Shown here in pieces: positions 41,361 to 49,494 of a DNA stretch of 64,000 bases. Positions within the stretch are counted from its first letter, which is position 1. Each line of letters opens with the position of its first letter. Position numbers and translations under genes: made by a program. The notes under the pieces were generated by a model. The model was not told the origin of the DNA. It did not search any database and saw nothing but the letters and a program-made list of their open reading frames with translations. Source of the DNA: ZC4RG17 sp036380875 (GTDB taxonomy: Bacteria > Actinomycetota > Acidimicrobiia > Spongiisociales > ZC4RG35); contig DASVDX010000070.1 of assembly GCA_036380875.1 (NCBI GenBank), positions 20,306-84,305 of the forward strand. Direction: 5' to 3'.

Positions 41361-41500
41361 CTCCCGCGGCGGCAGCGGACGCGAACCGCGGACGATTCCC
41401 GTTCGAAGACAGGCGCGACCAGCGTCCACGCCAGTATGACGACGCGCGGGGGTTTCGGGGGGGTCGTGCCCCCGCCCGAGTGCAGCGAGGGAAAGTGGTC

Positions 41501-42508
41501 ATGGAGTTCGGTGTAGTCATCCAGACCGACCCACCGGCCTCGAGGGTCATCGAGCTGGCCAAGCTGGCTGAGGCGAACGGGTTCACCTACGGGTGGACCT
41601 TCGACTCCCACGTCCTGTGGCAGGAGCCGTTCGTCATCTACTCGCAGATGCTGGCGCAGACCGAGCGGATGATCGTCGGCCCGATGGTGACGAACCCGGG
41701 GACACGGGACTGGACGGTTCTGGCGTCGTTGTTCGCCACGCTGAACGAGATGTTCGACGGGCGGACGATTTGCGGCATGGGACGAGGTGACTCCGCCCTC
41801 CGCTACATCAATCAGCAGCCGACGACCCTGCAGACGATGGTCGAATCGATGCGGATCATCAAGGCCCTGGTGGCCGGCGAGTCCGTCGTCTACAACGGCA
41901 AGGAGCTGCGGATCCCCTGGATCCCGGAGGGGGGAGGCTGGGAGCTGCCGATGTGGGGAGCCGGCTACGGGCCCAAGGCGCTCGCCACCATCGGGGAGCA
42001 CTGCGACGGGTTCATCCTCCAACTCGCCGACCCCCAGATCCTCGAATGGACGATGGGAACCGTCCGCGAGGCGGCGGAACGAGCCGGCCGGGATCCCGAC
42101 GAGATCGCCATCTGTGTGGTCGCCCCGGCATACGTCGGCGACGACATCGCCCACCAGCGCGACCAGGTGAGGTGGTTCGGCGGGATGGTCGGCAACCACG
42201 TCGCTGACCTCGTGGAGCGGTACGGCAAGGACGGCCCCATCCCCAAGGTCCTCACCGACTACATCGACGCCCGCAAGGGCTACGACTACGACCACCACGG
42301 CAGGTCCGACAACCCCTCGACCGACTTCGTCCCCGACGACATCGTGGACCGCTTCTGCGTGCTCGGCACGGTCGAGGACCACATCGCCAAGTTGTCCGAG
42401 TTGAGGGACCTGGGCGTCGACCAGTTCGGCATCTACCTGATGCACGACAACAAGGAGGGGACTCTCCAGGCCTACGGGGAAAAGATCATCCCCGCTCTGG
42501 CCGGCTGA
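41501..42508 (+). CDS. LLM-class F420-dependent oxidoreductase
   Basis: 335-residue luciferase-like TIM-barrel protein (MEFGVVIQTDPPASRVIELA, GMGRGDSALRYI, AGYGPKALATIGEHCDGF). It resembles the deazaflavin (F420) subgroup that turns up next to hydantoinase/dihydropyrimidinase genes. No dihydropyrimidine dehydrogenase is encoded in the block, so a role in reducing the pyrimidine ring is possible, as is a role on an aldehyde or amide intermediate. The ATG at 41501 is preferred over an upstream in-frame GTG (41480) because GCGAGGGAAAG precedes it and the family starts MEFGV. Confidence 0.85.
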   Translation: MEFGVVIQTDPPASRVIELAKLAEANGFTYGWTFDSHVLWQEPFVIYSQMLAQTERMIVGPMVTNPGTRDWTVLASLFATLNEMFDGRTICGMGRGDSALRYINQQPTTLQTMVESMRIIKALVAGESVVYNGKELRIPWIPEGGGWELPMWGAGYGPKALATIGEHCDGFILQLADPQILEWTMGTVREAAERAGRDPDEIAICVVAPAYVGDDIAHQRDQVRWFGGMVGNHVADLVERYGKDGPIPKVLTDYIDARKGYDYDHHGRSDNPSTDFVPDDIVDRFCVLGTVEDHIAKLSELRDLGVDQFGIYLMHDNKEGTLQAYGEKIIPALAG

Positions 42509-42536
42509 GCTCCGAACTGCAGATACCCACGAAAAA

Positions 42537-42562
42537 GGAGGGCGGCCCATCGGCCGCCCTCC
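42537..42562. terminator. Bidirectional intrinsic terminator between convergent genes
   Basis: Perfect 11-bp stem GGAGGGCGGCC (42537-42547) / GGCCGCCCTCC (42552-42562) with a 4-nt loop. On the minus strand it is followed by TTTTTCG, a proper terminator for the 5'-nucleotidase gene. On the plus strand TCATCGTTTC follows, weaker but usable for the catabolic operon. Confidence 0.85.
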
Positions 42563-42586
42563 TCATCGTTTCGCCGGTCTGTCGGA

Positions 42587-44611
42587 TCAGGGAGCAGCGA
42601 CGACGTCGATCCGGTCCGTCGCCGGTGGATCGATCGGGCTGTTGGCCGCGAAGTAGTCCACCAGGGCGTCGAGATCGACATCACCGCCCACCCGGTCGGT
42701 GCCTTCCCGCAGCACCACGAAGTTGTCGCCTCCGTCGGCCAGGAAGCTGTTGACGGTGACGCGGTAGCTGGCGTTCAGGTCTATCGGGGTCCCGTCGATC
42801 GTGATGGTCGCCGGGTCGACCCGGTCGCCCACTGGAGCGTTGGGATCCCACGTGTAGCTGAAGCCCTCCGAGACCTGGAGGACCCGACCGGGCGGATCCT
42901 GGCCCTCCCACTGCTGCTCGAGCAGCGTCTCGATCTGGGCGCCGGTGAGCGTCATCGTCACGAGGCTGTTGCCGAACGGTTGCACGGCGAATGCCTCGCC
43001 GTAGGTCACCTCACCCGGGCCCTCGCTGCCACTGGGGGCGAAGACGAAACCGGCATCGGTGCGGATGCCGCCCGGATTCATGAACGCCACCACGGCGTTC
43101 GCCGGCGCTGCCTGGGTGGCCGCCAACTGGGCATCAGCGATCAGGTTGCCGACCGGCGACTCGCCCGAGTCGTCGTAGTCCTCGGGGATGTCGGCGGTGA
43201 TGGTCCCGATCACCTGGTTGGCCGCTTCGGCCGAGAGTTCCTCGTACTTGGTTATCAACTCGGTGAGGTCCTCTGCCGCCGTCTGGCCCTCGTGGTAGGT
43301 CGGGACGTTGTCGATCCTCACCACCTCGAGGTCGCCGGTGCCCCGGTCGATGCGGACGTCGATCTCGGTGAACAGACGCCCGGCGTTGTCGGCCATCGTC
43401 ACCCACTTGCCGTCCACTTCGCAGACGAACTCGTCGTTGACATGGCCGGCGATGACGAGGTCGACGGCGTCGTCGAAGCCGGCGACGATGTCGGCGAGCG
43501 GACCGGTCAGACCGTCCAGACATTCGTCGCCTTCGGGCCCACCGTCCGAGAAGCCGCCCTCGTGGAGGAGCACGACGATCGCCTCGATGCCCTGGGCTTG
43601 CAGCTCAGGAACGAGGGCGTTCACGGTCTCTACCTCGTCGTGGAACGTGAGACCGGCCACACCCTCCTGGGTGACGATCGTCGGGGTTCCCTCGAGGGTC
43701 ATCCCGATGAAGGCGACCTTCTCGTTCCAATAGGTCTTGACCGAATAGGGCGGGAAGAGCGTGTCGCCGGAGGCATCGACGGTCACGTTGGCCGCCAGGA
43801 ACTGGAAGTCGGCCCCGGTGAACGGCTCACCGTCGGCGTCCGGGATCGTCGGATGTGCCCCGCCGTTCTGCATGCGGCGCAACTCCGCCGGCCCTTCATC
43901 GAATTCGTGGTTGCCGACGGCGTTGAGTTCCAATCCGATGAGGTTCATCGCCTCGATTGTCGGCTCGTCCTGGAAGAGCGCCGACACGAGCGGCGACGCC
44001 CCGATCAGGTCACCAGCCGACACGAAGATCGAGTTCTTCACCTCGGCGCGCTCGTTGCGGATGTACGTCGCCAGGTAGTCGGCACGGCCCACCGGCTTTC
44101 CGAGCCACTCGCCCGTCGTGTTGATGTTGCCGTGGAAGTCGTTGAGGGCGAGGATCCGCAATGGCACGGAGCCGACCGAGTCGGCCCGGTGGAAGAACGC
44201 CGCCATCTGCTCGCGAGTTATGAAGTCATCGGGGCAGAACTGGTCATTCGCAGGCGGATTGCATCCACGGGTGATGCCCGCCGCCGACAACCGGAGGATG
44301 TCCCCTTCGAACAGATGGTTGTCCGTGTCGGTGAAGTCCGTCCCCCCAGTGGTGTCGGTCAACCCGAGCGCCCGGACGAAGAACGCCGCCATCTGCCCAC
44401 GAGTCACGAAATCATCGGGGCAGAACAGCGTGTTGTCGGGCGGGTTACACCCCCGGGTGATGTCGTTTTCCTTGAGCCAATCGATGTCGCCATGGAAGAT
44501 GTTGCTGTCCGGCACATCTTCGAACTGGTGGGAAGCCATGCCGGGCAACGCGCCCAGGATCGTGACCAACCCGACGATCAAGGCGACCACCAATGGGGTT
44601 CGTGGTCTCAC
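42587..44611 (-). CDS. Secreted 5'-nucleotidase / metallophosphatase with N-terminal S-layer-like repeats
   Basis: 674 residues. A signal peptide (VALIVGLVTILGALPGMASHQ) is followed by two repeats of an S-layer-homology-like unit (ITRGCNPPDNTLFCPDDFVT... and ITRGCNPPANDQFCPDDFIT...), probably anchoring it to the cell surface. The metallophosphatase domain has LNDFHGN, SAGDLIGASP and GNHEFDEGP. The C-terminal 5'-nucleotidase domain has NLIADAQLAAT, NPGGIRTDAG and FGNSLVTMTLTG. It should dephosphorylate extracellular nucleotides, yielding nucleosides next to a pyrimidine-catabolic operon. The GTG start has GGAGG upstream. Confidence 0.92.
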   Translation of the reverse strand: MRPRTPLVVALIVGLVTILGALPGMASHQFEDVPDSNIFHGDIDWLKENDITRGCNPPDNTLFCPDDFVTRGQMAAFFVRALGLTDTTGGTDFTDTDNHLFEGDILRLSAAGITRGCNPPANDQFCPDDFITREQMAAFFHRADSVGSVPLRILALNDFHGNINTTGEWLGKPVGRADYLATYIRNERAEVKNSIFVSAGDLIGASPLVSALFQDEPTIEAMNLIGLELNAVGNHEFDEGPAELRRMQNGGAHPTIPDADGEPFTGADFQFLAANVTVDASGDTLFPPYSVKTYWNEKVAFIGMTLEGTPTIVTQEGVAGLTFHDEVETVNALVPELQAQGIEAIVVLLHEGGFSDGGPEGDECLDGLTGPLADIVAGFDDAVDLVIAGHVNDEFVCEVDGKWVTMADNAGRLFTEIDVRIDRGTGDLEVVRIDNVPTYHEGQTAAEDLTELITKYEELSAEAANQVIGTITADIPEDYDDSGESPVGNLIADAQLAATQAAPANAVVAFMNPGGIRTDAGFVFAPSGSEGPGEVTYGEAFAVQPFGNSLVTMTLTGAQIETLLEQQWEGQDPPGRVLQVSEGFSYTWDPNAPVGDRVDPATITIDGTPIDLNASYRVTVNSFLADGGDNFVVLREGTDRVGGDVDLDALVDYFAANSPIDPPATDRIDVVAAP

Positions 44612-44755
44612 TCTCTCCCTCCTTCTCCTCCTCGTGCGGGCGAGAAGCCCGCCCTGCTGCCCAACGTAGCCACGTCGGGCGTCCCGCGCTCAACCTAGCG
44701 ACTGCCGCGATCTTGCGCATCGGCAACCGGCGCTCATCCGCCCTGCGCCCACCGT

Positions 44756-44761
44756 TACCCT
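44756..44761 (+). promoter_or_regulatory. Putative -10 box for def (leaderless)
   Basis: TACCCT ends 9 nt before the ATG at 44771. It lies in the 150-bp divergent gap (44612-44761), which also has a small GCGGGC/GCCCGC hairpin at 44636-44652 in the 5'-nucleotidase leader. Confidence 0.4.
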
Positions 44762-44770
44762 GTGTCCGCT

Positions 44771-45271
44771 ATGGCCATCTTTCCGATCCGGACATTCGGC
44801 GACCCCGTGTTGCGGACTCCGGCGAAGCCCGTAGAGGAGATCGACGACAAGATCCGCACGCTGGTCGAGGACATGATCGAGACCATGTACGACGCACCCG
44901 GGGTCGGCCTGGCCGCGCCCCAGATCGGGGTCAGTTTGCGCATCGCGGTGTTCGACTCCGGCGATGGGCTCGGTGCCCGGGCGATGATCAACCCCGAACT
45001 GGTCGAAACGGCGGGGGAGTGGGAGTTCGAGGAGGGTTGCCTGTCGGTGCCCGGATACTGGTGGAACATCAAGCGGCCCGCCTACGCCAAGATCAAGGCC
45101 CTCAACGAGGAGGGTGAGGAGGTCGTGTACGAGGGCGAAGAGCTGATGGGGCGGGTGTTGCAGCACGAGTACCAGCACCTCGAGGGCATCCTGATCATCG
45201 ACCAGCTCACCCGCCGGGAACGGAAGAAGGTGCTGAAGGAACTGAGCGAGCAGGCGCTGGGGCTGGGGTGA
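44771..45271 (+). CDS. def: Peptide deformylase
   Basis: 166 residues. Removes the formyl group from nascent proteins. All three metal-site motifs are present: GVGLAAPQIG, EGCLSVPG and QHEYQHLEG. I prefer the ATG at 44771 because a -10-like box ends 9 nt before it; an in-frame GTG at 44762 would add three residues but would sit immediately next to that box. The stop overlaps fmt, its functional partner. Confidence 0.95.
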   Translation: MAIFPIRTFGDPVLRTPAKPVEEIDDKIRTLVEDMIETMYDAPGVGLAAPQIGVSLRIAVFDSGDGLGARAMINPELVETAGEWEFEEGCLSVPGYWWNIKRPAYAKIKALNEEGEEVVYEGEELMGRVLQHEYQHLEGILIIDQLTRRERKKVLKELSEQALGLG

Positions 45272-46164
45272 AAGCCGTTTTCTGTGGCACCCCCCAGATC
45301 TCCGTACCTTCCCTCCACGCTCTCGCCCGCATCGCCGACATCGACCTGGTAGTGACCCGCCCTGACGCCCGGCGGGGACGCAACCGCCGGCTCCAGCCAC
45401 CTCCGGTCAAAGACGCCGCCGAGAGACTGGGCCTCCCGGTCGCACAACCCTCCACCAAGAACGAGCTCGCCGAGCTGCTGTCACCGAGGGCTTTCGACGT
45501 CGGTGTGGTCGTTGCCTTCGGCATGCTCCTCCAGCCCGAGGTCCTCGCCATCCCGCGTGCCGGGTTCGTCAACGTGCACTTCTCGCTCCTGCCGCGGTGG
45601 AGGGGAGCCGCTCCGGTCGAGCGGGCGGTGATGGCGGGGGACACCGAAACCGGCGTCACGATCATGTTGATGGACCAAGGACTGGACACTGGGCCGATCC
45701 TCTCCCAGGAGCGCACCCCGATCGAGGATTCAGACACCGGCGGATCCCTGCGGGACCGCCTGGCCGAGATGGGAGCGAAACTCCTAGCCGAGACGCTTCC
45801 TGCCTGGGTTTCAGGTGACATCGAGCCGGTCCCTCAACCCGAAGAAGGAGCCACCTACGCCCCTCGTCTCCAGCCCGAGGATCGAGTGCTCACCACCGAC
45901 ATGACCGTGGCCGAGGCCTGGAACCGGATCCGCGCCCTGGCCCCGGACATCGGGGCGCAACTCGTCATCGACGGTGCGACTCACAAGGTCCTGGCAGCCA
46001 CCCCGGCCGATGTGGTGCTGGCGTCCGGGCAATGGGCCAGCGTCGACGGTGTTCCGGTCGTCGGGTTCGCCGACGGCGCCCTCGCAATCGTTTCTATCCA
46101 GCCGCCCGGCAAGCGGGCGATGGGTGGCGCCGACTGGCTTCGCGGTCGATCCCTGCCTGGCTGA
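45268..46164 (+). CDS. fmt: Methionyl-tRNA formyltransferase
   Basis: 298 residues. Formylates initiator Met-tRNA using 10-formyl-THF. The N-terminal formyltransferase domain has VFCGTPQIS, the active-site Asn/His in FVNVHFSLLPRWRGAAPV and LDTGPIL with the catalytic aspartate. A C-terminal OB-like domain follows (TYAPRLQPED). The GTG start overlaps the def stop. In many Actinobacteria rsmB follows; here rpe comes next. Confidence 0.96.
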   Translation: MKAVFCGTPQISVPSLHALARIADIDLVVTRPDARRGRNRRLQPPPVKDAAERLGLPVAQPSTKNELAELLSPRAFDVGVVVAFGMLLQPEVLAIPRAGFVNVHFSLLPRWRGAAPVERAVMAGDTETGVTIMLMDQGLDTGPILSQERTPIEDSDTGGSLRDRLAEMGAKLLAETLPAWVSGDIEPVPQPEEGATYAPRLQPEDRVLTTDMTVAEAWNRIRALAPDIGAQLVIDGATHKVLAATPADVVLASGQWASVDGVPVVGFADGALAIVSIQPPGKRAMGGADWLRGRSLPG

Positions 46165-46195
46165 ACGCTTCCCGGTCGCAGACGCAATAGGTCGG

Positions 46196-46201
46196 TAGAC
46201 T
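46196..46201 (+). promoter_or_regulatory. Putative -10 box for rpe (leaderless)
   Basis: TAGACT ends 7 nt before the ATG at 46209 and only 1 nt before the other ATG at 46203, which favours the second ATG as start. Confidence 0.4.
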
Positions 46202-46208
46202 CATGCCG

Positions 46209-46871
46209 ATGAAACCGGTACGGATCGCCCCGTCGCTGCTCGCGGCCGATTTTGGGCGTCTGGCGGAGCAGGTCGCCAAGGTCGAACCCCATGCCGACTG
46301 GCTCCACCTGGATGTGATGGACGGGCATTTCGTGCCGAACATCAGCTTCGGCATGCCGGTGATCTCGGCGCTGCGGCCCGTATCGGACCTCTACTTCGAC
46401 TGCCATCTGATGATCACCAACCCGGCCGCCTACCTCGACGACCTGGCCGAGGCGGGCGCCAACCTGGTCACCGTGCACATCGAGGCGGTACCCGACCCCA
46501 CCGTCACCGCCGAGAAGGCACGTGGGCTGGGACTGGACTTCGGTCTGGTGATCAACCCGGCGACCCCGGTGCGGGCGGTCACGCCGTTCCTAGAGCTCTG
46601 CGACGTCCTATTGATCATGTCGGTGGAGCCGGGATTCGGCGGCCAGTCGTTCATGCCCGAGGCATTGACCAAGGTGATCGCCGCCCGGGAATGGGTTGAG
46701 TCGAACGACCTGTCGGTCGATATTCAGATAGACGGTGGCATCACGACTGAGACTGCGCCCAAGGCGCGGGCGGCCGGTGCCAACGTCTTCGTCGCCGGCA
46801 CCGCCATCTTCGGAGCGTCCGACCCGGCGGCGGCTGCCGACGATCTGAGAAGAGTGATAGAGGAGATATGA
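46209..46871 (+). CDS. rpe: Ribulose-phosphate 3-epimerase
   Basis: 220 residues. TIM-barrel metalloenzyme interconverting ribulose 5-phosphate and xylulose 5-phosphate. Signatures: IAPSLLAADFGRL, LHLDVMDGHFVPNISFG, DCHLMI, MSVEPGFGGQSF and IQIDGGI. I chose the ATG at 46209 (MKPVRIAPS) because of the -10 box spacing; the alternative at 46203 adds two residues. The stop overlaps the next gene (ATGA). Ribulose 5-phosphate is also the substrate of the DHBP synthase half of RibBA downstream. Confidence 0.96.
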   Translation: MKPVRIAPSLLAADFGRLAEQVAKVEPHADWLHLDVMDGHFVPNISFGMPVISALRPVSDLYFDCHLMITNPAAYLDDLAEAGANLVTVHIEAVPDPTVTAEKARGLGLDFGLVINPATPVRAVTPFLELCDVLLIMSVEPGFGGQSFMPEALTKVIAAREWVESNDLSVDIQIDGGITTETAPKARAAGANVFVAGTAIFGASDPAAAADDLRRVIEEI

Positions 46872-47797
46872 GCGAACGGATTCTGGTCGCCGACGACGAT
46901 CCCGACATCCTCCAGGTCGTCCGCGTCAACTTGGAGCTGGAGGGGTACGAGGTCGAGACGGCGCTGGACGGCCAGGAAGCCCTGGACAAGGCGACGAGCC
47001 AGCCGGTGGACCTGATCCTCCTCGACATCATGATGCCCCGGATGGACGGCCTCACGGCCCTCCACCGCATCCGCGGGCACGCCTCCACGGGCAACACGTC
47101 GATCATCCTTCTCACCGCCCGCGGCCTCCCCGAGGACCGGGTTCGAGGCCTGGAACTCGGGGCCGACGACTACATCACCAAGCCCTTCGACGTCTCCGAG
47201 CTCGTGGCCCGGGTGAAGGCGGTGCTGCGGCGCACCCAGGCAGCCCGTGACCTGTCGCCCCTGACCGGACTCCCCGGCAACTTCCGGATCTCCCAGGAAA
47301 TCGAGGACCGGATCGCCTCCGGGAAGTCCTTCGCCCTGATCCATGGCGACCTCGACAATTTCAAGGCCTTCAACGACCACTACGGCTTCATGCGCGGCGA
47401 CGAGGTGATCCGCTTCTGCGGCCGTTGCCTGCAGGACGCCGCCCACGCCATCGGCCAGTCCGACGCCTTCATCGGCCACATCGGAGGCGACGACTTCGTC
47501 GCCATCGTCGACGCCGACATGGCCGAGGCCTACTGCAAGGAAGTCATCGAACGGTTCGACGACGGGATCCTCGACTACTACGACACTGCCGATGCCCTCC
47601 GCGGCTACATCGAGGTCGTCGACCGCCGCGGCGAGCGCTACGCGGTGCCGATCTGCTCGATCTCGCTCGGTGTCGCCAGCAATGCCAACCGGGAGATCAA
47701 GACCCAGTGGGAGGCGTCGGCCGTGGCCGTGGAGATGAAGGAGTTCGCCAAGAAGAAGGCGGGATCCTCCTACGAGATCGACCGCCGCACCCGTTGA
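46868..47797 (+). CDS. Response regulator with C-terminal GGDEF-type domain
   Basis: 309 residues. The receiver domain (1-120) has acidic pocket ADDDPD, phospho-acceptor Asp53 in LLDIMMP, Thr83 and Lys105 in YITKPFD. The GGDEF domain (~130-300) begins SPLTGLPGN, has the metal/substrate segment HGDLDNFKAFND and carries GGDDF (206-210) in place of GGDEF. No RxxD inhibitory site stands before it. It may make cyclic di-GMP, or may have lost catalysis. No partner kinase is nearby, and its wedge position between rpe and ribD is unusual. Confidence 0.9.
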   Translation: MSERILVADDDPDILQVVRVNLELEGYEVETALDGQEALDKATSQPVDLILLDIMMPRMDGLTALHRIRGHASTGNTSIILLTARGLPEDRVRGLELGADDYITKPFDVSELVARVKAVLRRTQAARDLSPLTGLPGNFRISQEIEDRIASGKSFALIHGDLDNFKAFNDHYGFMRGDEVIRFCGRCLQDAAHAIGQSDAFIGHIGGDDFVAIVDADMAEAYCKEVIERFDDGILDYYDTADALRGYIEVVDRRGERYAVPICSISLGVASNANREIKTQWEASAVAVEMKEFAKKKAGSSYEIDRRTR

Positions 47798-47810
47798 CGG
47801 GGGAAGGCGT

Positions 47811-48887
47811 TTGAGCCCCTTGGAGGCGATCCGACGGGCCATCGAATTGTCCCGCCGGGCGCATCCCCATCCGAACCCCCGGGTCGGAGCCCTGGTCCTC
47901 GACGCCGACGGGAACGTTATCGCCGAGGGATTCCACGTCCGACCTGGAGAGCCCCACGCCGAACGTGTCGCCCTGGCGGCACTGGCAGGGCCGCCGCCAC
48001 CCGGGGCGACGATGGTGGTGACTCTCGAGCCCTGCGCCCACCACGGCCGCACCCCGCCCTGCACGGAGGCCATCCTCGAGGCGCAGATCGAGAAGGTGAT
48101 CCTGGGCGCCGTCGACCCCGACCCCCGTAATCGCGGGGTGGGGATCGAGATCCTCCGCTCGGCCGGCGTCGAAGTCACCACTGGAGTGGCGGCCGAGGAG
48201 GTAGAAGCGGCGGATCCCGCCTACTTCCACCACCGCCGGACCGGTCGCCCGCTCGTCACGCTGAAGACGGCGATGACCCTCGACGGCCAGACGGCCGCCG
48301 ACGACGGCACTTCGCAATGGATCACGACGGAAACCGCCCGCACGGACGCCCACCGCCTGCGGGCCGAGAACGACGCCGTGCTCATAGGTGCCGCCACCCT
48401 GCGGGCGGACGATCCGACTCTCACCGTCCGCCTTCCCGACTACGAGGGCCCCCAGCCCGTGGCGGTGGTCATGGCCGGCAACGAACCGCTCCCCACGGAC
48501 GCCCGGCTGTGGTCGCGCGACGACACGGTCGTGATCAGCACCCGCTCCCACGACCTCCCGGTCGAGGTGATCGAAGTTCCGCCGGGCGAAGACGGCCTCC
48601 CGGAACCGGAAACGGCGCTGAAAGCCCTCGCCGAACGCGGGCTCCTGGGGGTGCTGCTCGAGGGAGGCGCCGCCTTGGCCGCCGCCTTCTGGAGGCGGCA
48701 ACTCGTCGATCGGGGCGTCAGCTACATCGGGTCGCTCGTCGCGGGAGGCACCGGCCGAGGAGTGATGGCGGGGGAGTGGAAGACGTTCGCCGACGCCCGA
48801 GGGATCGAAATCACCGACGTCCGCCGTCTCGGGGCCGACCTGCGCATCGACTGGCGGCCTGTGCGGGAATCAGTGGACCATGACTAG
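47811..48887 (+). CDS. ribD: Riboflavin biosynthesis deaminase/reductase
   Basis: 358 residues. The N-terminal CMP/dCMP-deaminase-like domain has zinc ligands in PHAERVAL and TLEPCAHHGRTPPC; the C-terminal reductase has LKTAMTLDGQTA, IGAATLRADDP and LLEGGAALAAAF. It performs the second and third steps from GTP toward riboflavin. The start is TTG with GGGGGAAGG upstream. First gene of ribD-ribE-ribBA-ribH. No FMN riboswitch fits in the 13-bp gap upstream. Confidence 0.95.
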   Translation: MSPLEAIRRAIELSRRAHPHPNPRVGALVLDADGNVIAEGFHVRPGEPHAERVALAALAGPPPPGATMVVTLEPCAHHGRTPPCTEAILEAQIEKVILGAVDPDPRNRGVGIEILRSAGVEVTTGVAAEEVEAADPAYFHHRRTGRPLVTLKTAMTLDGQTAADDGTSQWITTETARTDAHRLRAENDAVLIGAATLRADDPTLTVRLPDYEGPQPVAVVMAGNEPLPTDARLWSRDDTVVISTRSHDLPVEVIEVPPGEDGLPEPETALKALAERGLLGVLLEGGAALAAAFWRRQLVDRGVSYIGSLVAGGTGRGVMAGEWKTFADARGIEITDVRRLGADLRIDWRPVRESVDHD

Positions 48888-48900
48888 CGTTGTCAGCGGA

Positions 48901-49494
48901 ATGTTCACCGGAATCGTCGAGCACCTGGGCAAGGTCGCATCGCTCGACGACCTGGATCGCGGCCGAAATCTGGCGATCGACGCCGGGCCCCTCGCCACCG
49001 ACGCCACTGTCGGTGATTCCGTCGCCGTGAACGGGGTGTGCCTCACCGTCGTCGCCGTCGACGGAGACCGGCTGTCGTTCCAGGCGGTGGGGGAAACTCT
49101 CGACCGCACCAATCTGGGGTCTCTCGTCGCCGGTGACTCGGTGAATCTCGAGCGACCACTGGCAGCGTCCGGACGGTTCGACGGCCACATCGTCCAGGGA
49201 CATGTCGACGGCGTGGGAACGGTGGAATCGGTAGTGCCCGACGGCGAGGGCCGCCGGATGAGCGTCTCCGTGCCCTCTGCGCTCCGCCGCTACATCGCCG
49301 GAAAGGGCTCGGTGGCGGTTGACGGGGTCAGTCTCACCGTCGCCGGTGTCACCGACTCCGGCTTCGAGGTGGCTCTCATCCCGCACACGTTGGCCGTCAC
49401 CACACTCGGCACCCGCCAGCCCGGCGACCGGGTCAACATCGAGGTGGACGTGATCGCCAAGTACGTCGAGCGCATGCTCGGAGCAACCCTGTGA
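48901..49494 (+). CDS. ribE: Riboflavin synthase alpha chain
   Basis: 197 residues. Dismutates two 6,7-dimethyl-8-ribityllumazines to riboflavin. Two lumazine-binding repeats: MFTGIVEHLGKV ... VNGVCLTV and the second with GHVDGVG ... VDGVSLTVAGV. The ATG at 48901 gives the family N-terminus MFTGI; an in-frame ATG at 48880 overlapping ribD would add seven residues and is the alternative if translation is coupled. The stop overlaps ribBA. Confidence 0.94.
   Translation: MFTGIVEHLGKVASLDDLDRGRNLAIDAGPLATDATVGDSVAVNGVCLTVVAVDGDRLSFQAVGETLDRTNLGSLVAGDSVNLERPLAASGRFDGHIVQGHVDGVGTVESVVPDGEGRRMSVSVPSALRRYIAGKGSVAVDGVSLTVAGVTDSGFEVALIPHTLAVTTLGTRQPGDRVNIEVDVIAKYVERMLGATL

Noticed and set aside
42980..44698. 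572-codon plus-strand open frame
   Set aside because: Antisense to the 5'-nucleotidase gene, which has a signal peptide and full catalytic motifs.
47798..47810. Possible FMN riboswitch before ribD
   Set aside because: Only 13 bp separate ribD from the upstream gene, and no FMN aptamer sequence is seen in the window.
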